Below are positions 12,937 to 25,585 of a stretch of 64,000 nt of DNA, one piece after another. Origin of the DNA: Beverwykella pulmonaria (taxonomy: Eukaryota; Ascomycota; Dothideomycetes; Pleosporales; Melanommataceae); the NCBI GenBank assembly GCA_001599595.1, contig BCHH01000009.1, positions 1,726,901 to 1,790,900 on the forward strand, read 5' to 3'. Made by a program: the position numbers and the translations under genes. Position 1 is the first letter of the stretch. Every line of letters starts with the position of its first letter. The notes below the pieces were generated by a model. The model had not been told where the DNA came from. It saw only the letters and a program-made list of their open reading frames with translations, and searched no databases.

Positions 12937-14118
12937 ATAATCGCTTGGTGTGACAAATGCTTACTACATCTTGGTCCGGCCAATGATCCATTGCGATCTG
13001 TTCATGCGTCTCAAAATATTACGATTTACAAATTCTCCACCAGAGCATTATTCAAGCTCTGCTAGAGTTTGAGCAGCCTTTTTACTCAGCTATTATCGTT
13101 TGCGGTCAGAGAAGAATGTTTTAGCGAACTTGCTTCAGATGGAGAAGACGATGTTGATACTTTCAGTAGGTCGGAAAGGGAGCTTGAATTTAGTGGTTTC
13201 ACCAGTGTTTTGATCTGAGAGTATTTGAAGTCAATTTGAAATTGAATAGAATATTGTTGAATCAGATGCGGGGATGGGAGACCTTGCTATTAGCCACGAG
13301 CAGTGAATGAGTGAACACACATATGACGACGAGAAGAACGATATCACAACCATGAAACGTTGTCAAACACCATCAAACACTACCAAAAATGATGCTAAAG
13401 GTCATCTAACCCATCCCCCTAGCAACAGTGCTCTTTCAATATATCCCCCGACATTAGAAAGAACCACACCATCCAGTCTGGACATCCCACCTCCTCAGGC
13501 CTCCCCACCCCCTTCTTCCTCTCTATCCACAGGTGCCGGCCCAATAGCCCCCCCATCATGTCACCTTATCATCCTCTAAACTCTTTTCCATAACTCACTC
13601 TTGTGCTCTCTATATACCCCCCGGCTCTTTCTATGCCGAGGTCGGGTCCAAGGCCAAACCCATAATACTCTCGTATGGGAGATATGCGCACAGGGGAGCT
13701 TCAACGTCGGTATTTTGGGTGTGAGGGTTAGGGAGATCTGAGGGGGGATGGGTTGACAAAGTAGTTGAGAGAAGGAGGAAGGGGTTGGTAGAGTGATTGT
13801 GAGAGGGAGGGAATACGTGAATCACTTCAATCACAGGACTAATCACCGCTTACGCTCCACATCCTCCTCGCCTTGGTATGCCACCAATCCTTTCACTGCC
13901 TTCTTCATGGCCGCCGCTCCGGATAGCAGACACAGAGCACCACCCACTCATCGTCAACCATACCATCATCTTCGTCAGAATATTGTATAATAGATCGAAA
14001 CTTCCAGGTCCTAGCACCTTACGCGACTTGCTTAACCAGCTTGCTAAGTTTGCCAGAAGGGTATATCATAGTCAAAGAGTCGAGCCGCACCAACCCACCT
14101 CTTTCTTCAACTCTTCCA

Positions 14119-14762
14119 TTAATAAGTACCAAACTCCCAAACATCCTTCTGATATGCTTCGGTCAACCTCTCATCTTCACCAAACTTCTCCTGCCATTTC
14201 GTGAACCCTCCATCTAGCACAACAACCTTCTGCTTCTTCTTTCCCTCTCCCTCCACTCCCCCCTCTTTATCACCCCCTTCTTGCTTCTCTCCACCCTCCT
14301 TAGTAACGACCCCTTCAGGATCCAGCCTCTTTTTCTCCCTCAAATACCTCAACGCCGCACTTGGCCCTCGTTGCTGACTCAACGCGCAATGAAAAACTAC
14401 AACCTCTTTGTTCTTGAGCGTCCGCACCAGCTCGGGCGTCCTGTAATCGAGTTGCGAGGAAGGAACCCACGTGCTGCCTTTGATGTGCCCGCCCACGTGG
14501 TCTGAATCGCGAACGTCGATGACGGCGATGTGGGGAGGGAGGGGCGTAGAGTCAGAGGTTTTGAGGATGTGGGATGAGAGGTCCTCGCGGGTTATGACTG
14601 AAGAGGAGTTTAGTGGGGCCTTGATTTGGTTGTGGAGGGGTAGGTTGGGCAGAGGATTGGAAAATTCGTAGAGGTAGGAGCTTGCGTTAGGTTTGTGTGA
14701 GAAGACTGGTTTGTATTTTGGTCACACGTACAGATCAGGTCTGAGATTGTCAAGTTGGACAT
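14119..14762 (-). CDS. YCH1: Cdc25-like/rhodanese-domain phosphatase (Ych1/Ibp1 type)
   Basis: Two exons, 14762-14732 and 14597-14119, give 169 residues. The intron has a GTACGT donor, a CTAAAC branch and a TTCAG acceptor. The protein is a single rhodanese fold with the phosphatase-type active loop HCALSQQR (Cys81, Arg87, the CX5R signature) and the upstream VIDVRDSDH.GGHIKG block, as in yeast Ych1 and fission-yeast Ibp1 and related arsenate reductases. It probably acts as a small tyrosine/arsenate-type phosphatase in cytosol or nucleus. The start is the first ATG of exon 1. Unusually, a Glu/Gly/Lys-rich low-complexity segment (about residues 107-130) is inserted before the final VVLDGGF strand. 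Family assignment is firm; the exact substrate is unknown. Confidence 0.85.
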
Positions 14763-15342
14763 TGTGCGTGTCGTGGTAGCTGTATTGAGGCGGGGTTTGG
14801 TTTGGTGGGCGTAGAGGTGGATTGCGTCCATACAATAGAGCAATTTAGTGGTAGACTTGTGTTAAAGAGGAGGTCGAGCGAGGTATGAAGGAGACGGATT
14901 GGCCTCAACTGGTGGGTGGTGGTGGACTGGGTTAAATCTTGAACATGGCGGGGCTGTTTACTCCACGTCCAAGCATAGCGCGATAGCACGTGATAAATGC
15001 CTGAAAGCTTGATCAAAAAGAAACATCCAAATGTTGGTAATAGAAGCGAAATATAGGGTTGGCATGACTAGCAGATTTGACTGCCTCTCTATATCCCGAA
15101 GATTGAAGATAAGACGATTTGTGGAGTGAATTGTGGAAGACCTCGACCACTTTCTATTTGTTCTAAGCCCCTCTCATCACAATTGACTTTCAGTATCCAC
15201 CTCTGCAGCCACTATACGTGTTACAGTAATGCACAATAAAGAAATAAGGCTGTTATCCCCGCCATCACCTATGCGCCACGCCAATGTCATTGCATCCTGA
15301 AACAATGCCAAAAAGGATATCATACATTCGAACAACGTTTCC
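14763..15342. other. Intergenic spacer
   Basis: 580 bases between two minus-strand genes. It should hold the promoter of the Cdc25-like gene and the 3' untranslated region of the disulfide isomerase gene. No further gene or distinctive motif was seen. Confidence 0.5.
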
Positions 15343-17555
15343 TCAGTCCTTCTTACCACCTGCACCTCCGCCTAGTAGATTCTCCTTTCCATCGAGCTGG
15401 AAGAAGGCGCCCGTGTTACCAAAGGCCTTGCGCCGCATCCGCGATCGGCCGAATATCGAGCCAGTGACTAAGAAACCAATAGCGACACCGATGGCTAGCC
15501 AAGGATGACCAGTGCAAAAATTGCGAAACACATGGTAGATGTGTTCGAATGTGCCCGCCGATGATTTCGCACTTATCTTAGGAGGATTGGACACAACCTT
15601 TGCAATGGTATCGAGGATTGAGAAGCGTGAGGGCCGGATTGGTTCGCCGTTAATGGTGGTGTCCCAATATCGTTGGTTCTGTATTACCATGTGAGCTGTG
15701 AACCCATTCATGTCATAAGGAGCAACTTACTGCCTCGTCGTTGATAATGACCTTCTCTCCATCCTTAACATCGATACCATAAGTGGTTCGAATCCATCGT
15801 TCCCAGAAGACTCCATCGACCCAAGCAAAGCCCACTTGCTTTCGCTCGATATCGTCCATATCAATGCGGATGCTCTTGGCGGCTCTGAGCGCCCTCTGAT
15901 CGTTTCGATCTTCAGCCTCCTCGATGCGGAGTGTTTTGGCATCGCGGAGCTCCTGGCGTTCGAGTTGGTACATCTGGTCTTGCTTATCGATCCATTCTAA
16001 AGCCGCGTTCTTGATTTCCCGTTTCGCGTTGGTGAACTCGTTGGCTCGGTCTCGGCTTAGAATGCCCAAGACAACCAGCTTACCATCCATGATCTCGCGA
16101 GCATTGGAAGCCGTTAGTTCTGGCACGATAGGTAGCCAGACACTCTTCATCCAGGTGAGCACCTTCCTGGGATCCCGCATATCCTTAGGCGCCAAAGCGG
16201 AGTAGTAAGATGGTTTACCATCTCTGGATACCATGAAACGTGGCCAAGTAGAGATCTTGTAAAGCTTCGCTAGTTCAGGGTCATTGGTCTTCACCAGCTT
16301 GCCGTGGCCGACCAAGCTAAGTGTGAGTCGCTCTAGCGCCTGGAAATCTTCAGAGGTGGTCGCGTGGTCGTAAAAATAGACGAAGATCACCTCCTCGGTC
16401 TCTTCCATCTTCTTGAGCGCCGCAAAGTCCACATCAGGAACTCCGGAGCCAACCTCAATAGCTGTGTCTGCAAATGCAATCAGGTCGCCGATGCCCCGTA
16501 GTCCACTGTACTCGATACGTTCGCCTCCACGGAAGAAAAGAATCGTGGGATAGCCTTGAACTTTCGCTTCTTTGCATAGCCTTTTCTCTGTGTCGCAGTT
16601 GACCTCACCAACATTGAGCTTCCCACGCACGTTGCGAGCCATCTGGGCCCAGTTCGGCGCCAAAGCCTGACAGTGGTGGCACCAAGGCGCATAAAACTTG
16701 ATGAACCAGGGATCGAGAGTGTTTGTTATCAGCTTCTGGAAGCTCTCAGCCGTGAGAGGCACGGAGATGCCTGATGGATTTGAGGTTGCCTTTGGCTTCT
16801 CGGGTTCGGCCTTGATTACCGCGGTTGGTTTGATGGCCACCGACGAGGATGGCGCCGTGTTTTCCTTGTCTTTGACCTCGCCTTCCGTCTCAGGCCCAGT
16901 CTCGACAGAATTGGCTCCGACTTTTGGCAGTTTGGGGCCTCCTTTAACACGCGATCCAGGACGACTGACCTCGAGTATATCCTCGACCCACTGGCTAAGT
17001 TCCTCGAGACCTCTCGCACCTTTCTGCCTCTTGATAATGTTTCCATCTTTGAATTGTATTACTGTAGGGAAGTTTTGGACGTCGTGCTCCTGACATGCGT
17101 CCCTGTATGCCAGACAATCCACCTTGGCAAACTTGAAATCATACCAGCGTGTGAATGAATTTAAAGAATCCTCGTCCTTTTCCTGTTTCGACGGGAGCGG
17201 CTTCGATGTGTAGTAAAATTCGTACAGCGTCTGCCATGTTGGTTTGAAGGCAACGCAGTGGGGGCAGGTGGGAGAGAAGAATTCAACCAGCCTAATGCGC
17301 AATATAGTGAGTTGATATGGTACAGAGAGAGGAGCGTCAGTTTGCCTACCAGTTCCCCTGACTTAGTTCCTCCTTTATATTGTTGGTGCCCAGCTCTTTC
17401 ATGGGTGGTACTGTCTGACCATTGAAGATGGTATCTGGCGGCGCCTCGTCCCAGTCTTCTGTAGCTTTGTCACCTGGAGATTCAGCAGGGGCGTCTGCTG
17501 CTACTGTCAACACAAGCGTCGCCAGCGACAGAAGAGAATATGAAAGGAGGCGCAT
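15343..17555 (-). CDS. ER membrane protein disulfide isomerase, EPS1-like
   Basis: Three exons, 17555-17350, 17291-15731 and 15678-15343, give 700 residues. A cleavable signal peptide is evident (MRLLSYSLLSLATLVLTVAA). The first thioredoxin domain has the active site CPHC (Cys78, Cys81); the second, at about 250-350, has CHHC (Cys273, Cys276) in the classic FYAPWCHHC context. A further thioredoxin-like region without a CXXC follows, then a charged coiled segment (about 480-560) and one membrane span near residues 648-664 with a short basic cytosolic tail. CPHC plus a transmembrane anchor matches yeast Eps1 and fungal TMX-like isomerases, which form disulfides in the ER lumen and act in quality control. 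The tail ends GGKKD, close to but not a canonical dilysine retrieval signal. It is divergent from the complex I gene across about 340 bases. Confidence 0.9.
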
Positions 17556-17895
17556 GACGGATGGAGATGCGGTGGTCTGCCCTGTAAAGGCTGCGGTCCT
17601 CTGGTTAAAGAAGCTAAATCGACAGGAGAGCCAGCTGCGCAGATTTTCCGGCTACCTTAGGACCAGTTCGACGAATATAGAGTGTGTCCCTGGCGCAGTC
17701 TGGTGGACGTGTGAGGATGCTGATGCCGCGGGAGAACCAAAGGACACAAGAACCAAATGAGGCACTCCCATCACGGCCTCCGGGGGCGACAGGGGTGTGG
17801 CCGCGCTTGGCTTGGCACGCGCAACTTCACCTTGACTGCATCACCATTTCGACGTCCAATTGATCGCCAACTCCCCCCCTACAGCCACAATCATC
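17556..17895. promoter_or_regulatory. Shared divergent promoter region
   Basis: These 340 bases separate the starts of the disulfide isomerase gene (-) and the complex I subunit gene (+), so both promoters and leaders must lie here. No clear TATA element was identified. Confidence 0.6.
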
Positions 17896-18732
17896 ATGAG
17901 GACAGCCTCACGGCTTCTTGCCAGCGTGAAGCCCGGCCAATTTCTCGAGGCGGGCACTCCCACCGGACTCACGGGCCTCCTCACGCACCGCTCCCCGCGC
18001 TCTACATTGCTCTACCTCTACAACTCGACTCTCGACAAGCTCCAGCAAATTCCCGAATCCTCCGTGTACCGCCAATCGACTGAGGCTCTTACCAAGCACC
18101 GTCTCAAGGTTATCGAGGCTGCGAAACCCCCGGGATGGGATGAGTGGGCTGAGAAGGTCGCACAACAAATTGGGGAAGACCCGAAGGGATTCGCGACTAC
18201 TGCGACCAAAGGCGGAGTGATGGCACATGTACCTCAGCGTGAGGACATTGATCCAAATCTCATGGCTTCTGAATGGGATGGGGAAGAAGTTGGAAGAGCT
18301 TTCCCTGAAGGCATTCGCTCTCAGCAAGTACGACGGCCGTTCATGGCTCAACTGCGAGGTACTAAGGACTATGACCCTGAGAGAGCCCTTGCGGAGCTCA
18401 AGCTGGACCCGGAACCTCAACTCACGGCCGACGTGTATGTTGCTGACTACCTCTTTGAACAGACGTATACTAACTGAGCCAGGATATCTGATGTGGAGAG
18501 TCAGATCGGCGCTGGACTGATCGAGGAAGTCATTCAAGTTGCTGAAGGGGAACACATGCTTGTGGACGAGATGGTGAAGGCAAGAGTGTAAGTCTCCAGT
18601 GGCTGTCCCCATGAACCCGCTTCGCAAGAGGCAATGAGCTAACGAGAGATGATGTATAGCTGGGAAGACCTCACTGAGAGTGCCCCTGAGGGACAGTGGT
18701 CGTACTTCGAACGCGGACAGACCTCAACCTAG
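17896..18732 (+). CDS. NDUFA5: NADH:ubiquinone oxidoreductase subunit, NDUFA5/B13 (29.9 kDa) family
   Basis: Three exons, 17896-18434, 18483-18587 and 18660-18732, give 238 residues. The first intron is only 48 bases but has GTATGT, ACTAAC and CAG. The protein is the peripheral-arm accessory subunit of mitochondrial complex I. Visible features are a basic, Ser-rich N-terminal presequence (MRTASRLLASVK), the family block GLTGLLTH...LY..TL..L...P..S.YR, and the C-terminal block IGAGLIEEVIQVAEGE followed by a WEDL...GQWSYFER ending. The start at 17896 is the first ATG that gives a mitochondrial presequence. Size and block order match the Neurospora 29.9-kDa subunit family. Confidence 0.93.
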
Positions 18733-21700
18733 AAGGTATGATTTAGGCGCTATTCGCACGTGTACATAGCAAGAAAGAGAGCATTGTATCAACTAAGAAC
18801 AAGCACAATGATCAGCCCGCCTTCGAACTTTGACCTTCCGCAGTCGCCCGCTCTCCTTTGATCTAATAACTCATCCTATCTTCGCCATGCCACCAAGCTG
18901 CCCAGCTGTTTCCTGTCCACAACATGAGGGTATTCTTGTTTTTGATAAGCCCCTGCTTCTGCACGTATCTCTCTATCGGCTCAGCCTCCTCAATATTTGA
19001 GAATGTTTCGTATCACTTCCGCTCGCAGATCCAGTTTTCTTAAACATGCCTGCCAAGTCGACTCTCTTTTCGCGGAGCGGGCTTGGGTTCCTGGCGCCAA
19101 GGCCTTATCTGCTGGGCTGATAGGGATCGATTGGCCCTGACAAGAGGGAGTTCTGGATAGCTTTTCAGAAGGGCGTAACGGAGAGCCGATCAGACGAGGG
19201 AGGGGAGTCGTAGTTTTCTTCTGTCGAGACGGACTGGGCAAATCATCATGTATGTGTTAGATTCTCAAAGTATCCACTGACGACTTCATGCACCGATACC
19301 TCATTCTCTCCTTTCTCCACACAGCGGAGTCTGAAGCGTGCGAGATGGAAGCAATGGCAGGGCAGGAGCCGGCAGGTATGGGGCACATACATGGCGTACG
19401 GGGCCATGGGGTATGGGAGAATTCTGGAGGCAGTGCATCTGGGCCGATCAGAAGAGAGAGCAGCAAGTGCACATATGGCGGGCCATTACGCTTTTCCAAT
19501 GTTTCCAACGTTGGCTGGGAAGGAAGAGCTTCATGTTTCGGCACCGTTCAGTCTGCACAGGGAGTCTCCAAGATAGGCGGGCGTTCGAGGACGCGAATGA
19601 CACACTGTGTCGAAATTTTGGAGACAAGGCCAAGGAAGGAGCACAGAGCTGAAGGACTCCATGGGGAAAAGTAGGGGAAGAGGTTGGCAGGACCTGGAGA
19701 CGCCTTGACGGTGGGGCAAGTATCTGAGGATCAATCTCATCGCCCGTGACGCTTCGATGCAAGAAGAGACGAAGCATGTTGCCCGAGGCGACGGACGGGC
19801 AGGATGAGCCCGGTCGATCGACGCAGAAGCACGTGAAGTCTTGGAGATTCTGGCCACATAGCTGCAAGATTGAATCGCACACCGCTCTGTTCCGTCTTCC
19901 ACGGTGTGCGCGCGAAGACAGCATGTCTGGCAACGAGACATGCACGTGTATCGAATGAAGTCAATATGTTTTATGCATATTCCTTGCAGCCACAACGCCG
20001 CTATCCGCGTCAGTCACCCGTCCAATCGCTCAAAACCGGCGAACAACATGGTCAGAAAATCCGACGCCCCAACTGCTTGTCCTGCAAACAAAGGCATCGA
20101 AACCCTTACTCGGATCGGGCCGATAGAACAAGAGCGTGCAGCGGCTCGTTCTCTTCCAGCGCCACCACCTCATCACGCTAACTCCGCGGACAAGTCACAG
20201 CAATGGATGTGGCGATGAAGAGTATTCTTCCGGTGATTGCTGCCTCAGGTGTACCTGTCTGATATGTGCGTGTAGATGCCCAAGTGGGAAAGCACCGTGA
20301 AACGGCGCCCCATCGCGGCTTCCCAGAATATCAGAATGGCGCGAGACCCACGTATGAGCTTATTTTAACTACTGACTGGAAAATGAGGTGCATACAGGTG
20401 GGAAGGGATCTGACGCCAACAATGTGCGCGCAATTGCGATGCGGGCAACAAGGGAAATGCTCTGGCGCCATCAACTGTTTACGCATCCTCGGGCAATCTA
20501 GCTATGCGCTATGCAGCATGGAGACCATATGAGCAGGTTTGCCTAGTATGTGATCTTGGATTACTAAAGGGTCAGCGAACCCAGCTGAGTGGCATGAAGA
20601 GATTTCAAGTTCCTGCATGATGCCGCCTCTAACACGATGCTACTATACTGGTGCAAGTTTCCCGGGCAAGGAAGGGCAATTTTTTGGTTTCTCGTTCTTG
20701 GGTAAGAGGTTCATATAATGCGTCAGGACGCTGGGCGCCATCGGGTGGGATCGGCTTTGTTGCACCAGTATCAGTTGAGGTCGGTCAGTATCTTGTAAGC
20801 GTTGAGAGTCAGTTGAATGCGGTATGCCTTTCCGGGCGCTCCGCAGACGCGTATACGTAAGCTAAGCTGGATTACTGAAACTGGCGCTCAACAAAAGTCA
20901 CGGACAAGAGCTATCTATAACAAGCGCAGCCTCACTCTATTTTGTCTGCAGCCGTGTTTGTTTCGACTTGACAGCTTCCACGCAGGTTTCTGGAAAGCAA
21001 GCGTTTCGCGATTTGCGAGGGCCCCGATTCGAGGCATTCTGAGCCGAGAAAGGCTGGCGAAAAGGCTTGGACGAATGGATGTTGATGCAGGTCGGCCGCA
21101 GGGGTGTGACGAACCCGGCTTCGATCCGATTGCAACGGGCACACGTCATCCCACTCTGCCGTGGTAGTGGTGGTGCGTTGTGTTGCTGAGCGTGCTCGCC
21201 CCAGGCCGCTCGCCTCACACCATACACTGTCGATGAGGCCAGGACTGCCTGGTCGCGCTGCAGACTCGAGGTCGAAGGCGCTGACCGCGGCGTGCGCGTT
21301 TGATTGCGGGATCATGAGAAGGCAGCGCGCGAGGACGCAACCGGAGAATCGCCGCCGGATGCTGAAACAGAGCACAGAGCGGCGGGAAGAACATCGGGAA
21401 TAAAAGCAGACCCTGCAAACGCACACACGCCCAGCGCAGCGTGGTCGGATGTGGCGTCCTCACCCTAGCTCCACGGCGTCGCGATAGGCGGCGGCGTATC
21501 GCTGTGTCGATGCGGCGGCAGCGAGGGCAGACCAACACGCGGGCCTTGGACCGACTAACTGACAGGACAAGAGACGGCCTCTTGTGTCAATATCAAGTGG
21601 TGAAACCGCGTCGGCTTGCGTGCGTGACGGATTGAAACTTGGGCCGGCCGTCGTCGTCGTCGTCGAGTAGTGAGAGCCGCCTGCAGAGCCGCTAGGCAGG

Positions 21701-22399
21701 TTGCGCATTACTGCAAGCATTTTGTGCACACTCAGTGCCACTCAGAAGCCCTTGCGCCTGCTGCCACCTGCTGCCATCCAAACCTTGGAAGAGCACTACC
21801 GGCGTCGGACCAGATCCAATTTTTTTCTTCTCTCGCCCACTCAACACCACACCCGCAACTCGACGCCCTTCCCCCAAGCCCGCGCCTTCCACCCAGAAGA
21901 AGCACTGGCGTCTCGTGTACCTGTCCCTAGCTGCCTCGTGCGAACTGACCTCGCTCCACTTGTATCGGCGCTGATCGCCGCGCCAAATTGCCGGCCGCCG
22001 CCAGACAAACCTTCATCCGCAGCACCTCTGCTATCCTGCACCATCTGCATCGCCTCCAACTCGCCCCGGGTCTCTCTCGTTTCCTTGACCTCATTCTCGC
22101 CGCCGACTCCCGTGCAAAACAGTGGAACTGCGCCGCTGCAATTCTCGCTGCTGAAGATAGCTCCCTCACGTCGCCTGTCGCCCGTCGCGTAACACGACCA
22201 TCCCACCGACCCACCCGGCTCCGCAAAGCTTCTGCGTGGCCCATCCTTCCCCATCGCGACGACACTTGTGCTGCACACTCAACCTGTTTGCGACCTGTCC
22301 CACATACCACCTGAGGCCCTCCTCCGTCGAATGATTCCAGGCTCCACAGGTTCCAATCGGTTGCGCCTCTCTCCCTCTCTTCCGTGATATCAGAGTATC
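18733..22399. other. Long spacer upstream of the C2H2/Fungal_trans gene
   Basis: About 3.7 kb with overlapping short frames on both strands and no recognisable domain. The last kilobase or so is C/T-rich and is probably promoter and 5' leader of the regulator starting at 22400. Several frames near 19300-19990 are open on both strands at once, which I take as composition rather than coding. Confidence 0.45.
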
Positions 22400-25300
22400 A
22401 TGGACGACCGCTACCGCCAGTCTGGACTGCCGGCGCCCGCTGGAAACCAGTATCAGTCTCTAGCTCAGCAATCGTACAATGGCCCTCAGAGTCACCTTCC
22501 CACGCTTCCGCCTATCCAGGGCAATGGCAACCAATTCCCTTCCATGTACAGCCACAACAGCAACCCCCAAACGCCCATCACGCCTCACACGCCTGCAACT
22601 TCTATGCCGAACACGAACGCCACCATCCCGCCAATCACTTCTCAACATCCTCCGCTCCGGCCTATTCAGCCTTCTCCATCATCATACCTCCCCATGAGCT
22701 CGTCGTACTCCCAACCTCCTCTACTCTCGACTGCGACAACCCACGCGAACATACTCCAATTGGCCCCAGCGCCCATGTCAAACGGACTGCAAGACATTCG
22801 TGTTGGGGGAATGGGATTGACGCCCCATTCTCAACTCTATCCTCATCCTCCCATGCTCTCAAACCAAGAACCAGAGCCGGTACATGTGGTGGGTCAACAA
22901 GGTCGCCGTGGCGTGTTACCCACGCACCCTGGACGGCCAGCTCCAGCCGCGGGCAAAGCCCCTACCAATCCCAATAAGAATGCCGATGGCAAGTATGAAT
23001 GTCCTCATTGCAACAAAACATATTTGCATTTGAAACATTTGAAGCGGCATTTACTCCGACGTAAGTTTTTCAATCCTCTGGAAGCGCCCAGCAACTAACG
23101 TTTTACAGACACTGGTGAGCGACCCTATCAGTGCCACTTGTGCAAAGACACATTCTCTCGCAGTGATATTCTGAAGCGTCATTTTCAAAAGTGTTCGATA
23201 AGGCGGGGAAACCCGACTGGTGCAAGCCATCTCCAGAATGCGCAGTCGCACCTCCAGAAGAACCGACCACCGAACGGTGTAGAGGCTAACTCGTACCTCA
23301 ATCACATTGCCACCTCTATGTCCTACACAGATGCTTCGTATGGCAATGCGCTTGTTGGAATGACCTCAATGCCGTCGATGTCTTCGATGCAAACTGATTC
23401 CTCCATCTACGGAGAAGGTCTTCGGTCTATGCCAGCTCACCAATCTATGTCCGCACGGACTTCGCGATCCAACAGCCTCATCCGACCCGGCAGTGGGGTT
23501 GAGGAGAATCGAAGAAGCTTATCTGCTCTGGAGTTTGCCAATAATCGGGTAAATTTCAACACCAATGATTTCCGAGGATCAAATGGTTTGCCAAGTAACC
23601 TTTCTCACGATATGAACTCGTATGCAACGCAGCAGAATCAGACTTCTGCAACCGCCCCAAGTGCAACAAGCCATTATGGTTATGGTCAAGCAACTAGCCA
23701 CGCCGAGATGTCGCAGAACAACATGCCCTGCAAGTCCGAAGATACGAACCCGGCAACCTACGGACGCCCAACACTGCCAAATGTGGATGGCATGTCGAAT
23801 ACGCAAGACAACACGCTACGTTGGAACGGCTTTTCCAACGGGGATACGCAAGACAACTTTCTCATGAATTCCAGTATGGCGAGTGGTCCACATTCCGTCA
23901 AAGCGCCCGGCGTTCTGACTGTCAATACTTTTTAGACCTCATCCGAAACTCCGTCTGATACGATGTTCAGTGGGCTCTACTCCAACGCTTCTTCCGGGTT
24001 TGTCGACACGACTCCAATCTTTGACAACTGGGTTCTCGGCCCTTCTGATCCTCTGCAGAACAAAGCGGAGACGTTGGTAACCTTTTGCTACCCCAATCCA
24101 TCCATGTTGGCGCCTGGTTCAAACGAGTCCCATAGCCATGAGACGTTAAAAAGACTTTTGACAGCGGAGAATCTGAAGCATTTCCTGGGACAGTACAAGA
24201 ATTATCACAGTCACTGGCCTATGATCCATATGCCAACATTCAACCCCATTGTTGCAAATGATGGACTTGTTCTTTCTATGATCTGCATTGGCGCAGTATA
24301 TTCCGATAGATTGGGAGTGAAGGACGTTCGTTGGTTGATGGAGCTTGTGAGAGCTTCGGTTCTCAGGTCATCACAGGTTTACAGGCTCGTTACTCAAACG
24401 GCCCATGAAGTAGTCGATATCAACACCCAACCATTCCACGATATCGAGGAAATCCAGGCGTTGGTCCTTCTCCAGTCCTTATTCATTTGGCATGGGAGTC
24501 AAAAACAAAGACAGCAAGGACGGGACGACTTTGGGATACTTGCAGATATTGCACGCCGCGTCGATCTTCTGAATCCCATTTCCAGTGACCAACCAAATTT
24601 CAGTTCTTTACATCAGCCTGGCCAATTAGATGGCAACAACGTCAACTCGTGGACTTGGCATTCATGGGTCGAGCAAGAGAAACGAGCAAGAGTCATGTAC
24701 CTCATCTTCCTTCTAGATGCGGCGCTCGTTATGTTTTTCAATGTTCAGCCTCAGTTCGATGTATATGAGATCAAGCTTCTACTGCCTGCGGACGACGCAG
24801 CTTGGGAAGCTAGATCTCAGGAGGATTGTGCTGGTGCTCTTGGTCTACGAGGAGAAGCCGCACAGAGAAAGAATTTATCTGGAAGTCGGCACACAAAACA
24901 GTTCGGAATGTCTGAAGCTCTTCATTTCCTTCATCGCGGCGGAGAATTTCCCCCAAACTCAACCAACGTTTACTCAAAGTTCATCCTCATTCACGCTATC
25001 CACATACAGATTTACAGCATACAACGACAGGCCCATGGATTCAGCAACCTACCCAATTACGGCGCGTTTTCTTCTAGCGGACATAGCACCCCGCATTCAC
25101 AAAGCGAGATGACATCGACGGACGGGATTATCAGTAATACAACCAGCGGGCGAGCCACCCCAACAGAAAGCATCAACACCGGCCAAAATCCACAATCACA
25201 TCAGATGCTTCGCGTTACTGTAAGCGCCCTCGAAGCTTGGAAGAAAGCTTGGGACGTCGACATGCAACTCCAGTATCCTCCCAATTCGCGGCGGGTAGGG

Positions 25301-25585
25301 TTTTGCCGTGATGGTGTTCATTTCTACTATCTAGCTATGATTTTCCTTCGAAGCTCTCGCGGCGAAGAATGGGCTGCCCTAGCCGATGCTCGGTGTCAAC
25401 AAGTGTTCCATCTATTAAAGCAGATTAGAACCCATGTCGCGTCTGACTCGGTCCAGAAAGGGCTCGATATTGGATCGGTTACAGCTGTTGACGACAACTA
25501 CAACCGGATGGCCGACAGCCGGGTGGCTGACTTGACGCTCAACATGAAGCTTCTTTTCACACCTCTCAACCACTCGACTGGCTGA
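22400..25585 (+). CDS. C2H2 zinc-finger plus Fungal_trans transcription factor, interrupted by an in-frame TAG
   Basis: Exon 1 (22400-23060) and exon 2 (from 23109) join in phase across a 48-base GTAAGT...ACAG intron. The N-terminal third is Pro/Ser/Gln-rich. Two fingers follow: C2H2 (Cys201, Cys204, His217, His221) and a C2HC-like second finger (Cys229, Cys232, His245, Cys249), joined by TGERPYQ. The frame then meets TAG at 23933-23935 (codon 496). The same frame continues immediately and stays open to 25585 with a Fungal_trans-type regulatory domain beginning near the FLGQYKNYHSHWPMIHMPTF block. A first ATG (23963) lies 27 bases past the stop. No intron of normal length that preserves the frame removes the TAG. 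Options are a nonsense mutation or base error, readthrough, an unusually short intron, or two separate products. Family assignment is firm; the gene structure is not. Confidence 0.75.

Larger units (their letters stand above)
7564..14118. other. creA upstream region and AT-rich gene-poor patch
   Basis: Between creA and the next gene, 6.5 kb carries no intact gene that I recognise. The first 2 kb is GC-rich with CreA-type motifs and probably holds the creA leader and promoter. From about 10.68 to 13.3 kb the sequence becomes visibly AT-richer, with dense stop codons, and contains a decayed RING-finger fragment (12457-12830). A 250-codon open frame at 9908-10660 (+) has no recognisable content and overlaps an equally open minus-strand frame, so I do not call it. 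Confidence 0.5.

Noticed and set aside
15770..15800. tRNA B-box-like sequence (GGTTCGAATCC) suggesting a tRNA gene
   Set aside because: It lies inside the well-supported disulfide isomerase coding exon, and no matching A-box or acceptor stem surrounds it.
19288..19995. Overlapping frames of up to 165 codons on both strands
   Set aside because: Simultaneously open frames on opposite strands with no recognisable protein features point to base composition rather than genes.
23874..23935. 62-base intron (GTATGG...TTTTTAG) that would remove the in-frame TAG
   Set aside because: Sites look good, but removal shifts the frame out of the Fungal_trans coding sequence.
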